A stretch of DNA of 64,000 nt from an uncultured Phascolarctobacterium sp. (GCA_949295115.1 CASFJU010000004.1:56153-120152); one strand, 5' to 3'. Shown: positions 43,405 to 53,805, counted from the first letter of the stretch. The notes: a model not told the origin generated them from the letters alone. Translations and numbers: made by a program.

Positions 43405-44241
43405 TCAATCTTCTTCCAGCAACCTGTTATACAATTCTCTTTTCGGTACTTTGTACTGCTTAGCAACTTGTGCAAGGGCTGCTTTTTTATCCATGCCGCC
43501 GCTGATAAGTGCTTTTACTTCGTCAAGCGGGTCGGTTGCGGTTTGCGGTTCTTGCGCTGCCGTTTCGCCCTGCGCGATGACAAGGCAGAATTCGCCGCGC
43601 GGTGGCTGCGCATCCAGCCACGCCAAACATTCGCTGACACTGCCGCGGAAAAATTCCTCGTGCAGTTTGGTCAGTTCACGCGCTGCCGCCAGCTGCCTGT
43701 CTCCCCACGCCGCCAGAATTTCTTTCAGCACGTCCTTAATGCGATGCGGAGCTTCGTACAAAATAATGGTTGAAGGTATATTCTTCCACGCCGCAAGCTG
43801 TTCGGCGCGGTTTTTTTTGCTTTTGGGCAGAAAGCCGCCGAAGAAGAACGGCGACGACGGCAATCCCGACGCTATCAATGCGCACAAAGCGGCGTTTGCG
43901 CCCGGCAAAGGCACAACCTTAATGCCTTCCTCAATCGCCTCGCGCGCCAACTGCTCGCCGGGGTCGGCAATGCCGGGGAAGCCCGCATCGCTGACAAGTG
44001 CGATATTTTTGCCATCCAACAGTTCAGCAATCAGCTTCGGGCCGTTTTTGTCCTTGCTGTGCTCGTCGTAGCGCACCAGATGCCCTTTAATATTAAAATG
44101 GTTTAAAAGCTGCAAAGTGTGGCGCGTATCCTCCGCCGCAATAATGTCGGCTTCGCTTAAGGTACGCAGCACGCGCGGCGTGATATCCTCAAGGTTGCCT
44201 ATCGGCGTCGCGCACAGGTATAAAGTTCCTGCTTCTGTCAT
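43405..44241 (-). CDS. rsmI: 16S rRNA (cytidine1402-2'-O)-methyltransferase
   Basis: 278 aa. Tetrapyrrole-methylase fold: LYLCATPIGNLEDITPRVLRTLSEADIIAAEDTRHT and SDAGFPGIADPGEQLAREA, PLPGANAALCALIASGLP. C-terminal helix-turn-helix-like tail (MDKKAALAQVAKQYKVPKRELYNRLLEE). Overlaps trmN6 by 4 bases. Last gene of the decarboxylase-tmk-holB-ricT-trmN6-rsmI operon. Confidence 0.95.
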   Translation of the reverse strand: MTEAGTLYLCATPIGNLEDITPRVLRTLSEADIIAAEDTRHTLQLLNHFNIKGHLVRYDEHSKDKNGPKLIAELLDGKNIALVSDAGFPGIADPGEQLAREAIEEGIKVVPLPGANAALCALIASGLPSSPFFFGGFLPKSKKNRAEQLAAWKNIPSTIILYEAPHRIKDVLKEILAAWGDRQLAAARELTKLHEEFFRGSVSECLAWLDAQPPRGEFCLVIAQGETAAQEPQTATDPLDEVKALISGGMDKKAALAQVAKQYKVPKRELYNRLLEED

Positions 44242-44969
44242 TTTGCCTGCTCCTTCGATTTAGCGTAATACGCCAGCGCCTGCTCGCTCAGGCTACCGTC
44301 GGCGTTGTACATAATAAGCGGCGGCAAAACATCCAGCCCGTAGCTGCCGCCCTTGGTCATTTCCATTAAAAATATCCACGCCGGTTTGTTAACCGCACTG
44401 TGCACCCACTGCAAGCGCTTCGGCTGAAGCCCGAACTCCGCCGCCAGCTGCATGCACTCGGCAAAGCGGTCTGGCAACTGCACAATGGCAAAGCGTCCGC
44501 GGTAGCGCACCGCATAAGCCGCTGCCTTAAAAAAGTCGCGCAGGTCAGCCGTTACTTCATGGCAGGCAGCCGTACCGATTTTGCGCGTGTTGCCGCTGTT
44601 GCGGTAGGGCGGATTGGCAATAACCAGATCCATGCTTTCCGTTTTAAAATATTTGCTAATTTCGCGCACGTCGCCGTCGATGACGCTGACCACGTCCTGT
44701 AAATTGTTATCGGCAATGCTGCGGCGCATCAGCTCCGTCACGCGCGGGTTAAATTCCAGACCCGTGACTTTTGCCGCACCGCGCGCCGCCAGAAACAAGC
44801 TGATGGCGCCCGTGCCGCTGCCAAGTTCCAACACCTGCGCTTTGGTTACAAGGTGCGCAAAGGCCGCCACAAAAACAGAATCCGTGGTAAAGGTAAATTC
44901 ACCGGCGTCCTGCCACACGGTGTAGCCGCAGCCCGGCAGCGAATCGCGTCTGATTCCGCTGTGCACCAT
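44238..44969 (-). CDS. tRNA1(Val) (adenine37-N6)-methyltransferase-like protein
   Basis: 243 aa. Class I SAM methyltransferase of the TrmN6/YabB family: QDAGEFTFTTDSVFVAAFA, SAM motif VLELGSGTGAISLFLAARG, and catalytic NPPYRNSG for N6-adenine methylation. In Bacillus this gene (yabB) lies in the same place. Its start overlaps the ricT stop. Confidence 0.9.
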   Translation of the reverse strand: MVHSGIRRDSLPGCGYTVWQDAGEFTFTTDSVFVAAFAHLVTKAQVLELGSGTGAISLFLAARGAAKVTGLEFNPRVTELMRRSIADNNLQDVVSVIDGDVREISKYFKTESMDLVIANPPYRNSGNTRKIGTAACHEVTADLRDFFKAAAYAVRYRGRFAIVQLPDRFAECMQLAAEFGLQPKRLQWVHSAVNKPAWIFLMEMTKGGSYGLDVLPPLIMYNADGSLSEQALAYYAKSKEQAK

Positions 44970-45820
44970 TAAATTTTATCCGCCTTTGCTGCGTCCACAA
45001 TCTCATCCCATTCCACCTGGATGGTGTTGTCCGGCGTAAGCTGTACGGACGCGGTGCGCATAGCGCGGTTGACGCCCATTACGCGGCCTTCGCCCAGCGG
45101 CGTAACAACCATGCTACCAACCTTCGGCGCTTCCACGCGTTCCTGAGGCTGCCTTCTGCCGCAAGCGCCGCTGCAATAAACGTCGTTTTCGTATTTCAAG
45201 CAGCACATCAGCCTGCCGCACACGCCGCTGATTTTCGCTGGGTTCAGCGAAAGGTTCTGATCCTTCGCCATGCGGATGGAAACCGGTTCAAAATCGCCGA
45301 GGAAGGTTGCACAGCACAAAGGCCTGCCGCAGCCGCCGATGCCGCCCAGCATTTTGGCCTCGTCGCGCACGCCAATCTGGCGCAGCTCGATACGGGTACG
45401 GAACACCGACGCCAAATCCTTAACCAGCTCGCGGAAGTCGATACGCCCATCCGCCGTAAAATAAAAGATAATTTTGTTAACGTCAAAGGTAAATTCCACA
45501 TCAATCAAGCGCATGGGCAATCCATGTTTGGCAATTTTGCGCAGGCAGATGTTAAAGGCTTCCTTCTCGCGGATTTTATTTTCCTGCACTTTTAAAGCGT
45601 CCTGCTCCGTCGCCTTGCGCATAACCGGTTTAAGCTGCGACACCAGCTTGTTTTCCGGCACTTCGCGCGCACCGATAACGACGGTGCCGTATTCCAGCCC
45701 GCGCACGGTTTCCACTATTACATGGTCGCCAATCTCCACGCCGGTATCGACGGGGTCAAAATAATATATTTTACCTGCTTTTTTAAATCGAATGCCTACT
45801 ACTTTCAGCAAAATCTTCAC
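44969..45820 (-). CDS. ricT: PSP1-domain protein RicT (YaaT)
   Basis: 283 aa with the PSP1 C-terminal domain and a cysteine-rich core (GGCGRPLCCATFLGDFEPVSIRMAKDQNLSLNPAKISGVCGRLMCCLKYE). In Bacillus the Ric complex binds Fe-S clusters and modulates RNase Y. The cysteines are all present here. Overlaps holB by 4 bases. Confidence 0.92.
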   Translation of the reverse strand: MKILLKVVGIRFKKAGKIYYFDPVDTGVEIGDHVIVETVRGLEYGTVVIGAREVPENKLVSQLKPVMRKATEQDALKVQENKIREKEAFNICLRKIAKHGLPMRLIDVEFTFDVNKIIFYFTADGRIDFRELVKDLASVFRTRIELRQIGVRDEAKMLGGIGGCGRPLCCATFLGDFEPVSIRMAKDQNLSLNPAKISGVCGRLMCCLKYENDVYCSGACGRRQPQERVEAPKVGSMVVTPLGEGRVMGVNRAMRTASVQLTPDNTIQVEWDEIVDAAKADKI

Positions 45821-46812
45821 TCCTTCCGCAGTAAATCAAGTTTTAGTACAAGCGCCTCCAAAACATTTTTGGCGCTTACGTTCTTATTAATGTTCTGCCA
45901 GGCTTCCTGCGCCGCGTTGACGCTCTGCCTGGTTGTATGTAAAGGCGTGCTTTGCGCCAAGCGCTCCAGCGCCGTCAGTATATCCGTATTGTAAATTTTG
46001 TCCGCCGCGCCGCTCTGCAAAAGCAAAATATCGCGCAGCAGGTACACAAACTGCTCCGTCAGTAAAAGCGCCGCCGCACGGTCGTACTTATCGCCCCAGC
46101 CCAAACCGACAATATGCCCAAACGGGTTTTGCAGCGGCAGCTTCTGCAATAAAGCCAGCGCTTCGTGCCGCAGGTCAAAAATACCGGCTTCCTTAAAAGC
46201 CAAAGCCCTTCCGGGCGACCCGCCTGCCAGCGCCGCCAGCACTTTAGCGTTATCTATGACGCCGTGCGCCTGTAAAATTTGCTGCACATCATTTAAATCC
46301 GGCGCTTCAAACCGCAGGCGCACAACTCGCGACAGCACCGTCGGCAATAACCGCTCCGCCTGCTGCGTGATTAAAATAAACAGCCAGCCCGGAGGCGGTT
46401 CTTCCAGAAGTTTCAGCAGGCTGTTGGCTGCCTCCGCCGTCATCTGCCCCGCGTCGTCGATGATGCACACTTTGTGCGCGGAAAGCACCGGCGCAAACGC
46501 GGCCTGCTTCGCCATTTCCTTAACCTGCTCAATCTTGATGTCCTTACCGGCTTCTTCCGCCGCCAGCAGGTAAAAATCCGGGTGGGCAAAGCTGTCGTTG
46601 GCAATATCAAACAAGCGGCAGCTCTCACATAATCCGCACGGGCGCGCGCCCTGCCCGGTACACAAAAAAGTACGGGCAAAATGCAGCGCCAGCATTTTTT
46701 TGCCAATGCCGCCCATGCCGTAAAACAAAAGCGCATGCGGACGGCTGCCGGGCAAAAGCAGCTTCTGCAAAAATTCCTTATTCTGTTGATGCCCCAGCAC
46801 TTCGTCCCACAT
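45817..46812 (-). CDS. holB: DNA polymerase III subunit delta'
   Basis: 331 aa. AAA+ clamp-loader subunit: HALLFYGMGGIGKKMLALHFART (P-loop), zinc cysteines CGLCESC, IIDDAGQMTAEAANSLLKLLEEPPPGWLFILIT (Walker B/sensor). The C-terminal domain is less conserved. It follows tmk by 7 bp, in the typical order. Confidence 0.94.
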   Translation of the reverse strand: MWDEVLGHQQNKEFLQKLLLPGSRPHALLFYGMGGIGKKMLALHFARTFLCTGQGARPCGLCESCRLFDIANDSFAHPDFYLLAAEEAGKDIKIEQVKEMAKQAAFAPVLSAHKVCIIDDAGQMTAEAANSLLKLLEEPPPGWLFILITQQAERLLPTVLSRVVRLRFEAPDLNDVQQILQAHGVIDNAKVLAALAGGSPGRALAFKEAGIFDLRHEALALLQKLPLQNPFGHIVGLGWGDKYDRAAALLLTEQFVYLLRDILLLQSGAADKIYNTDILTALERLAQSTPLHTTRQSVNAAQEAWQNINKNVSAKNVLEALVLKLDLLRKE

Positions 46813-46819
46813 AACTACC

Positions 46820-47443
46820 TCAAATTTTAATAACCGTATTGATAACGCGCAGAATCTCCGCCGTTACCCTGTCCGTATCCTGCAAGGCGTTAATTTTAAA
46901 AATGCGCTGCGGGTATTTTTCCGCCAGCAGCATAAAACCGTTGCGTATTTTGTACTGAAACTCCAGCCCCGCGTTTTCGTAACGGTCGTGCACGCCGCGC
47001 AGTTCGCGCCTTGCGGCGAGTAAATCCGGGTCGCCGTCAAGCAAAATCGTCAAATCCGGCTGCAAACCGTCCGTGGCAAATTCGCTCAAGCCGTGGATTG
47101 CCTCCAGCGGCAAACCGCGCACAACTCCCTGATAAACCTCGGTTGAATCGCTAAAGCGGTCGCACAAAACAATTTTGCCCGCAAGCAACGCCGGTTTAAT
47201 TACGCGCTCCACATGGTCGGCACGCGCCGCAATGTACAGCAGCGTTTCCGTGCGCGCGTTCATAATCAGTTCCGGGTCCAGCACAAGCCCGCGCAATGTT
47301 TCGGCCAGCCTTGTGCCGCCGGGTTCGCGCGTGCAGATAACCTCACGCCCCAAACGGCGCAGCTCGCTTGCCACACGCTCAATCTGCGTGGTTTTGCCGC
47401 AGCCGTCCGCGCCTTCAAGGCTGATAAAATATCCCTTACTCAT
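46820..47443 (-). CDS. tmk: Thymidylate kinase
   Basis: 207 aa. P-loop SLEGADGCGKTTQIERV, TREPGGTRLAETLRGLVLDPE, CDRFSDSTEVYQG and DLTILLDGDPDLLAARR. Phosphorylates dTMP to dTDP. Abuts the decarboxylase gene without a gap. Confidence 0.96.
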   Translation of the reverse strand: MSKGYFISLEGADGCGKTTQIERVASELRRLGREVICTREPGGTRLAETLRGLVLDPELIMNARTETLLYIAARADHVERVIKPALLAGKIVLCDRFSDSTEVYQGVVRGLPLEAIHGLSEFATDGLQPDLTILLDGDPDLLAARRELRGVHDRYENAGLEFQYKIRNGFMLLAEKYPQRIFKINALQDTDRVTAEILRVINTVIKI

Positions 47444-48895
47444 TTATTTAATCACCCGCAGTTCCGTTAATGTATAATCCGCCGGGCCGCTTACGGGCAG
47501 CCCCAGCGCCTTCATGCGTTTGCAGTACGCCAAAACATCGGGCGTAACCACTTCACCAGGCCACAGCACCGGTATGCCGGGCGGGTAAAAGCTGACCTGC
47601 TCGGCGCAGATTCTGCCCTCCGCCTCATCAAGCGGCACGCTTTCCTTTTCCGCGTCAAACGCCTGACGCAGAGGCATAGCCGGTGTAAAATCCGGCAGTT
47701 TGCCGCCGCTTTGTACGGCAAGCGGTTTGCGTTTATGCAGCTGCAACTCTGTAAAAACGCTTTTAATTTCGTCCAGCGCCGTAGTGTAATCCATATCGCC
47801 GTCGGCGTAAGTTACCAAAAACAGTACGTTGCCTGCGTCCGTCAGTTCCACGGCAACGCCTTCCTTACGCAGCGCGTCCCCCACTTCCACACCGGTATAG
47901 CCCCACGCCGCTGTGTTAACCGTCACTTTCGTAGCGTCAAAGCCTGCCACGCCGTTTTTGCCGACGCAGCTTTCGTCCAAAAGGCGCAGGCCTTCAAATT
48001 TGCCAAGCACCCCGCGCAGTTTTGCCGCTGCGTCCAGCGCTTTATCCGCCAGCGCGGCACCTTTTTTTGCCAAAGTGTAACGCGCCGCGTCTAAAGATGC
48101 CATCAGCAAATAATTGGGGCTCGTGGTTGTTAAAAGGCTCATCACTTCGGCAGCACGCGCCAAATCAATGCGCCCGCCCTTAACATGCAGCAGCGAACAC
48201 TGCGTCATCGCGCCCAAAATTTTATGCGTGCTCTGCGCGCAGGCATCGGCACCGCATTGCAGCGCCGATGGCGGCAGTTTTTTGTTAAAACCAAGGTGCG
48301 GCCCGTGCGCCTCGTCAACCAGCAGCGCCGCGTTGTGCGCGTGGGCAATTTTGGCAATCGCCGCCAAATCGGCAGCCTGACCGTAATAGTTGGGGCTTGT
48401 AACCAGCACCGCCTTAATATCCGCATGGTGGCTGAACGCTTGCTCCACAGCCTGCGGCGTAATCTGCGTGTTGATGCCAAAGGCTTCGTCGTATTCCGGC
48501 ATTACAAACACCGGCTGCAAATTTGCCAAAAGCAAAGCGCCGGCCACACTGCGGTGCGCGTTGCGCGGAACAAGAACCTTATCGCCCGCCCTGCACGCTG
48601 CCATCAGCATCGCATGGATTGCGCCCGTCGTGCCGTTAACGGCAAAAAAGCATTTGTCGCTGCCGTACAGCTTCGCCGCCAAATCCTGCGCTTCTTTAAT
48701 ATAAGTTGAAGGCGCGTGGATATCGTCCAGCTCGCTCATCAGCGATACGTCCATCGCCATAGCGCCCTCGCCAATCTCATGGCGCAAAAGCTCCTCCATC
48801 CCGCGGCCGCCCTTGTGTCCCGGCGTATGGAAGGGGTAAACCTTATCGTTTTTATATTTCAGCATCGCTTCTACAAGCGGCATTCTGTTCTGCAT
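47444..48895 (-). CDS. Orn/Lys/Arg-type PLP decarboxylase
   Basis: 483 aa of the fold-type I decarboxylase group found beside tmk in Firmicutes (yaaO-like; short forms without the wing domain). FHTPGHKGGRG near the start, FAVNGTTGAIHAML, VDEAHGPHL, PLP lysine in STHKILGAMTQCS, and a C-terminal domain ending in FYPPGIPVLWPGE. Product is probably cadaverine, agmatine or another polyamine; substrate cannot be told. Start set at 48895 with GGAGG. Confidence 0.9.
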   Translation of the reverse strand: MQNRMPLVEAMLKYKNDKVYPFHTPGHKGGRGMEELLRHEIGEGAMAMDVSLMSELDDIHAPSTYIKEAQDLAAKLYGSDKCFFAVNGTTGAIHAMLMAACRAGDKVLVPRNAHRSVAGALLLANLQPVFVMPEYDEAFGINTQITPQAVEQAFSHHADIKAVLVTSPNYYGQAADLAAIAKIAHAHNAALLVDEAHGPHLGFNKKLPPSALQCGADACAQSTHKILGAMTQCSLLHVKGGRIDLARAAEVMSLLTTTSPNYLLMASLDAARYTLAKKGAALADKALDAAAKLRGVLGKFEGLRLLDESCVGKNGVAGFDATKVTVNTAAWGYTGVEVGDALRKEGVAVELTDAGNVLFLVTYADGDMDYTTALDEIKSVFTELQLHKRKPLAVQSGGKLPDFTPAMPLRQAFDAEKESVPLDEAEGRICAEQVSFYPPGIPVLWPGEVVTPDVLAYCKRMKALGLPVSGPADYTLTELRVIK

Positions 48896-49054
48896 AAAAA
48901 CCTCCAGGGCATAATAACCCATGTTATCTTTATATTTTATCACAGCGCGCGTGCTAATTAAAGCATTTTAAAAATATGCGCCGCGTTTTTAATGTTAAAC
49001 ATTTAATTTACACCCCGGCTATGCTAAAATTATATTAAGGAAGGTAAGCACACG

Positions 49055-49900
49055 ATGAGGGAGGCGGTAACTGTGAAACTGCGCAGCAAACCGATGACCA
49101 AAGAACAGATAAAAGAATATCTGCATAAACTGCAGCTGGCAGATTTTGAGCCGAAGCCCGACCTTGCGACGCTGCAAAAGCTGCACGACGCGCATTTAAA
49201 ATTTATCCCTTACGATAATTTTGACTGCCTTAACAGCAAAATAACGTCGCTTAAGCGCGAGGACATGTTTGATAAACTCATCCTGCACAACCGCGGCGGC
49301 ATTTGTTTTGAGCTGAACGGTATTTACGCATGGCTGCTTGAATCGCTGGGCTTTAATTTTGTCAACTTCGCAGGGCGTTTTATCAATAAAATCAACGTTT
49401 ACCAGATGCGCCAGCACCGCAACATGTGCGTGACGATTAACGGCAAACGCTACATCACCGACGTCGGCGTCAACAGCGAAAGCCCGCGCATACCGCTGCT
49501 GCTGGAAGAAAACCGCGTGCAGAGCGACGGCATCAGCCAGTATAAATTTACGCGCGACGAATTTTGGGGCTGGCTGCTGTGGCAGAAAGAAAAGGGCAAA
49601 CCGTGGAAGCGCATGCTGGGCTTTACCGAAGAACCGCAGCTTGAAAAAGATTACGTCTTCCCGTCCTTCTGGTGCGACGCTCATCCCGATTCGCCTTTCA
49701 ATAAAGAAAAAGAACTTTCCATCTTCCGCGAAGACTGCAATATCACCATCCGCGGCAACTATTTAAAATTTTATCTGGGCGGCAAGGTTAAATACCGCTA
49801 CAAAATAAAAAACGGCGCCGATTTAAAAGAAGTATTGTGGGAATACTTCGGCATCAACGTCGAATACCAACTGCGGAATGACGGTATGGATTATGAATGA
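49055..49900 (+). CDS. Arylamine N-acetyltransferase-like protein
   Basis: 281 aa. NAT family triad: Cys84 in RGGICFELNG, His121 in QHRNMCV, Asp136 in ITDVGVN. PYDNFDCLN near residue 52 is also typical. Transfers acetyl from CoA to aromatic amines or hydrazines. Ribosome binding site AAGGAAGG fits the ATG at 49055; a GTG at 49073 is also possible. Ends just before cca and is probably co-transcribed with it. Confidence 0.88.
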   Translation: MREAVTVKLRSKPMTKEQIKEYLHKLQLADFEPKPDLATLQKLHDAHLKFIPYDNFDCLNSKITSLKREDMFDKLILHNRGGICFELNGIYAWLLESLGFNFVNFAGRFINKINVYQMRQHRNMCVTINGKRYITDVGVNSESPRIPLLLEENRVQSDGISQYKFTRDEFWGWLLWQKEKGKPWKRMLGFTEEPQLEKDYVFPSFWCDAHPDSPFNKEKELSIFREDCNITIRGNYLKFYLGGKVKYRYKIKNGADLKEVLWEYFGINVEYQLRNDGMDYE

Positions 49901-49907
49901 GGTAAGT

Positions 49908-51404
49908 ATGTTTGAAATCTCCCCTTACGCCAAAAAAATATTGAACGTGCTGAACGCTGCTGGTTATGAGGCTTATATTGCCGGCGGCGCTGTACGCGAT
50001 TTGCTTTTGGGCCGCCCGCCCGGCGATTTTGACGTTACGACAAGCGCAGTGCCGGAAGAAACTGCCGCCGTTTGCAAATCGCACGGCATTAAAACGGTTG
50101 ATAATTTAGGGCAGAACTTTGGCTGCGTCGTCGCCGTTATCGAAGGGCACAACGTGGAGATAACCACCTTCCGCGGCGAAAGCTACGGCAGCGACGCCCA
50201 CAAGCCGGAGAAGGTGTGGTTCAGCAAGTCGCTGCGCGATGATTTAAGCCGCCGCGATTTTACCGTTAACGCCATGGTGATGGACGCAGACGGCAAGATT
50301 TACGATTATCACTGCGGGCAGGAGGATTTGACGAATAAAATTTTGCGCACCGTTGGCAATGCGCAGACACGTTACAGTGAGGACGCCCTGCGTATGCTGC
50401 GCGCCTGCCGCTTTGTCGGTCAGCTCGGCTTTACTTATGTGCAGCAGGACAGTTTGCTGCCGCCCTTTGGCGAAGAAGGCACGCCCTATTACCTGCCACA
50501 GAATTTTAAGTTCCCGGTTGAACGCTGCGCAGGTTTATCACTTGAGCGCGTGCGTACGGAGCTAGATAAGCTTTTGCTCAGCGAACACGCAGGGCACGGC
50601 TTAATGCTTTTAATGGCAACGGGACTGACGGACGCACACTGCCGCGTTAAAGAAGGCGGTAATTATATAGAAATCGCCATCCTGCCGGAGCTGCGCCATC
50701 TGGCAGGGCTGCCGCAGAACAGGCGCTTCCACTGCTACAATGCGTGGGAGCACACGCTGGCCGCCGTCGATAACAGCCCGCGCGATTTAACTATCCGCTG
50801 GGCGATGTTGCTGCACGACCTTGGCAAAGGCATGCCCGGCATCCGCGGCACGCACCCGGACGGTTCGCCGAGCGACCACGGGCACGAAGCGTTAAGCGCC
50901 GTCATGGCGGAAGAACTTTTAACACGCCTGCGTTACCCGAAAGATTTTAAAAAGCGCGTGGTCTGGCTGGTATCGCGCCACATGCGCTTTGCGCCGATGA
51001 TGTTTACCAAGGAACGCACGCTGATGCGCTGGGTACGGGCGGAAGCTGCAAGCGGCGAGTTCCGCACCGAAAAGGATTTAACGGAAGCGTTTACGCAGCT
51101 GAAGGAAGTGTTTTTGGCGGACATGGGCGCAACGCACGCTGGCAAGAACCCTCAGCTGATGGCAGAAGGGCGCGAGCTGGCAGACGCCGTAATTGAACTG
51201 GCGCGCACCAAAATGCCGGTGCATACTTCGGATTTGGCAATCAGCGGCGCAGACTTGCACGGAACAGTGCCTCCGGAAGAAACCGGCACTTATTTAAAAT
51301 ACCTGCTGGCGCGCGTGCAGAGCGGTAACTTAAATAACCGCCGTGATGAACTTCTGACAGCGGCCAGGCACCGCCGCAGCAAAACGGAAACGGCAGAAAA
51401 TTAA
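49908..51404 (+). CDS. cca: CCA tRNA nucleotidyltransferase with HD domain
   Basis: 498 aa. Nucleotidyltransferase head (YIAGGAVRDLLLGRPPGDFDVTTSA, residues about 18-40), RRDFTVNAMVMD, RYSEDALRMLRACRF. It continues with an HD domain (MLLHDLGKGMPGIRGTHPDGSPSDHGHEALSA, about 305-335) as in longer CCA enzymes. Adds or repairs the tRNA 3' CCA. The longest frame starts at 49878, inside the previous gene; ATG 49908 with GAGGT is preferred. Followed by a tRNA gene. Confidence 0.93.
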   Translation: MFEISPYAKKILNVLNAAGYEAYIAGGAVRDLLLGRPPGDFDVTTSAVPEETAAVCKSHGIKTVDNLGQNFGCVVAVIEGHNVEITTFRGESYGSDAHKPEKVWFSKSLRDDLSRRDFTVNAMVMDADGKIYDYHCGQEDLTNKILRTVGNAQTRYSEDALRMLRACRFVGQLGFTYVQQDSLLPPFGEEGTPYYLPQNFKFPVERCAGLSLERVRTELDKLLLSEHAGHGLMLLMATGLTDAHCRVKEGGNYIEIAILPELRHLAGLPQNRRFHCYNAWEHTLAAVDNSPRDLTIRWAMLLHDLGKGMPGIRGTHPDGSPSDHGHEALSAVMAEELLTRLRYPKDFKKRVVWLVSRHMRFAPMMFTKERTLMRWVRAEAASGEFRTEKDLTEAFTQLKEVFLADMGATHAGKNPQLMAEGRELADAVIELARTKMPVHTSDLAISGADLHGTVPPEETGTYLKYLLARVQSGNLNNRRDELLTAARHRRSKTETAEN

Positions 51405-51414
51405 GCCGCGCCTA

Positions 51415-51443
51415 TTGTACGCCGCCGCGCAAAGTGCTATACT
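51415..51443 (+). promoter_or_regulatory. Promoter of the tRNA-Ala gene
   Basis: TTGTAC (51415-51420), 17-bp spacer, TATACT (51438-51443), 12 bp before the tRNA. Confidence 0.6.
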
Positions 51444-51455
51444 AATACTATCAAC

Positions 51456-51531
51456 GGGGACGTAGCTCAGCTGGGAGAGCGTACGGTTCGCATCCGTAAG
51501 GCCGAGGGTTCAATCCCCTTCGTCTCCACCA
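51456..51531 (+). tRNA. tRNA-Ala (anticodon CGC)
   Basis: 76 nt with encoded CCA. Acceptor GGGGACG/CGTCTCC, D-arm GCTC...GAGC, anticodon arm TACGG-TTCGCAT-CCGTA (anticodon CGC), T-arm with TTCAATC. The G3-U70 pair, the alanine identity element, is present. CGC reads only GCG codons, so a second tRNA-Ala must exist elsewhere. Confidence 0.93.
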
Positions 51532-51542
51532 ATAAAAAATAA

Positions 51543-51582
51543 ATCCCCCGGGGAATTTCCTCAGGGGATTTTTGTTTTGCCT
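51543..51582 (+). terminator. Terminator after tRNA-Ala
   Basis: AAATCCCC ... GGGGATTT followed by TTGTTTTG. Confidence 0.65.
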
Positions 51583-51626
51583 GCTTTTGTAACGGCTTAC
51601 GCCGATGTGCAAAGGCAGTTTTATTT

Positions 51627-52940
51627 TTAATCTTCGTCCAGTTCCGCAAATTTGGCGGCCATGGTAGGATTATTGCGCGTCAGGCGTTTGATGCTTAAAT
51701 CTTCGGCTTTGTTGTTGGCAAGGCGCAGATTGTTTTCCGACGACATCAATGCCTCCTTGGTTTTTTGTAAATGGTCTATGGTTTTGTCGATTTCCTCAAT
51801 CGCCTTTTTAAATTTTTCGCTGGCAAGGCGGTAATTGCGCGAGAATTTATCCTTAAACTCGTTCAAATCATTTTCAAAGTTGGAAATATCAATGTTCTGC
51901 GTTTTGATAACGCTTAATTCCTTACGGTATTCCAGCGAGTTCTGCGCCGCATTGCGCAGAAGCGTGATGATGGGGATAAAAAACTGCGGGCGGATGACGT
52001 ACATTTTGGGATAGCGGTAACTGACATCGACGATGCCGGTGTTGTACAGCTCATTTTCGCTTTCCAGCATGGAAACCAGCACGGCGTATTCGCAGTTCTT
52101 TTCGCGGCGGTCTTTGTCCAGTTCCTTAAAAAAGTCCTCGTTTTTCTTCTTCGTTGCCGTCGCGTCCATTTCGTTCTTCATCTCAAACATAATGGAAATA
52201 AATTCCGTGCCATCCTCGTCAGCCTCACGGTAAATGTAGTCGCCCTTGCTGCCGGTGCGGGCGTCATTGTCCTTTTCAAAATAAGCGTTCTGGAAGCCCG
52301 TCGCGCGCAGCTTGTTAAACTCAATTTCGCAGTGCTGCTCAAGGCTTTCGCCGACCATTTTGGTAGACTGGCGCAGCTTGAAATCCTTGTAGCGCTCAAT
52401 TTCCTCGTCCTTAAATTTCAGTTTTTCCTCGTAGGTGCTGATGATGTTCTGCTCGCGGATAGCGCTTTCCTTTTTGCTGTTTTCCACCTGCGAAGTCAGC
52501 TGCAAAATATTCTGCTCTTTATTGAACAGCTCCTGCTGCTTTTCGCTGATCACTTTGTTCACCGCCAGCTCCTTCGCCGTTTCGCTGCTTTGCAGGCGCG
52601 CGGTTAATTCGGCAATCTGCTGCTCCTTCTGCACCAGCTCCAGCTCTTTTTTGTTCAGCGCCTCCTGCAAATTGGAAGCCTGCGCCACCTTCTGCATATC
52701 AAGCTGGTTTTTCAAATCGTTAATTTCCATCGCCTTTTTGGCGAGCGCAACGTCGTAAGCCTTTGCCGTCGCCGTCTTGGCAAGCGTCACGGCACTTTCC
52801 TTTTCCGTCTGGAACTGTGCCAAGCGTTCCTGTATCTCTTTGGTAAATTCCCTGTCCCTTACCTGTTTTACAATCGCAGCATAACCGGTTTCGTCAACCT
52901 GAAACACCTCGCCGCACTTGGGGCATTTTATTTCCTGCAT
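51627..52940 (-). CDS. DUF2130-family protein
   Basis: 437 aa. Short N-terminal zinc-knuckle-like start ([29 protein letters not shown]), a long coiled coil (about 35-190, rich in Glu/Lys/Gln), then the conserved DUF2130 core (about 200-330; [44 protein letters not shown]). The core's D...E.K pattern hints at a nuclease-like fold, but function is unknown. It is followed on the same strand by no close gene; the patatin gene lies 10 bp upstream. Confidence 0.85.
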   Translation of the reverse strand: MQEIKCPKCGEVFQVDETGYAAIVKQVRDREFTKEIQERLAQFQTEKESAVTLAKTATAKAYDVALAKKAMEINDLKNQLDMQKVAQASNLQEALNKKELELVQKEQQIAELTARLQSSETAKELAVNKVISEKQQELFNKEQNILQLTSQVENSKKESAIREQNIISTYEEKLKFKDEEIERYKDFKLRQSTKMVGESLEQHCEIEFNKLRATGFQNAYFEKDNDARTGSKGDYIYREADEDGTEFISIMFEMKNEMDATATKKKNEDFFKELDKDRREKNCEYAVLVSMLESENELYNTGIVDVSYRYPKMYVIRPQFFIPIITLLRNAAQNSLEYRKELSVIKTQNIDISNFENDLNEFKDKFSRNYRLASEKFKKAIEEIDKTIDHLQKTKEALMSSENNLRLANNKAEDLSIKRLTRNNPTMAAKFAELDED

Positions 52941-52950
52941 TGTGTTCTCC

Positions 52951-53805
52951 TTATTTATAATTCAGTTTTAAAATTTCATTGCACGCCGCAAGGCCGCAGT
53001 CATAACCGTGGTCATACAGCGCTAAAAGTTTTTGCTTGTCCAAATCCAAACGGTCAATTTCTAAAGGCTGCTGCGGGCGGATGATTACCGCCTTGCCCTG
53101 CTCGGCCAGCGCTTCCGCTGCTTCAAGCTGCTTGTTGTAATTGGCAGGGCGCTCCGCTAAAATCTGCTGCAAAAGCGGGTAATGCGGGTACCACAGTTTA
53201 ACCAGCGCTGAAGGCACGGCACGGTGTTTGCGGTAGCCTTTATTGCGCGTCAGCACGATGACAAATTTATCGTAGCCAGCCCTTTGCCCCCGGTCCACCG
53301 GGATGGGGTCGGTCAGCGCACCGTCCAGCAAGCGGCGTTTATCAAAATGTACAACCGGCGCAAAAAACGGCAGCGACGCCGAAGCACGCACCGGCGTAAA
53401 GTTTTTGCCCATGTCCATCTGCGTGTACCAGATTGATTCGCCCGTTTCGCAGTCCGTCGTGCCAACTTCCAGCCTGCCGGGGTAATCGTAAAACGCTTCA
53501 TAATCAAACGGCAGCAGGCGGCGCGGTATATCGTTCAAAATAAAATCAAAACCGAACAGCGAGCGCGTGCGCAGCCAGTTTTTTACACTGCAATAGCGGT
53601 CGTCGCCGACGAAATCCTCAATTATCCGCCTTGTGCGCCCCTTTTGCCCGGACATATATGAAAGTATGTTACAGGCGCCCGCCGACACGCCGGCAATATG
53701 CGGGAACACAAGCTCTTTTTCCATAAAAGCGTCAAAAACACCTGCCGAAAACATGCCGCGCATGCCGCCGCCTTCCAGTATCAGGCTGAGATTGCCGAGT
53801 ATCAT
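52951..53805 (-). CDS. Patatin-like phospholipase
   Basis: 284 aa. Oxyanion region [17 protein letters not shown], nucleophile Ser41 in GVSAGA, and catalytic Asp in [12 protein letters not shown]. Same family as the YjjU-type bacterial patatins. Lipid substrate unknown. Probably one operon with the DUF2130 gene (10-bp gap). Confidence 0.92.
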   Translation of the reverse strand: MILGNLSLILEGGGMRGMFSAGVFDAFMEKELVFPHIAGVSAGACNILSYMSGQKGRTRRIIEDFVGDDRYCSVKNWLRTRSLFGFDFILNDIPRRLLPFDYEAFYDYPGRLEVGTTDCETGESIWYTQMDMGKNFTPVRASASLPFFAPVVHFDKRRLLDGALTDPIPVDRGQRAGYDKFVIVLTRNKGYRKHRAVPSALVKLWYPHYPLLQQILAERPANYNKQLEAAEALAEQGKAVIIRPQQPLEIDRLDLDKQKLLALYDHGYDCGLAACNEILKLNYK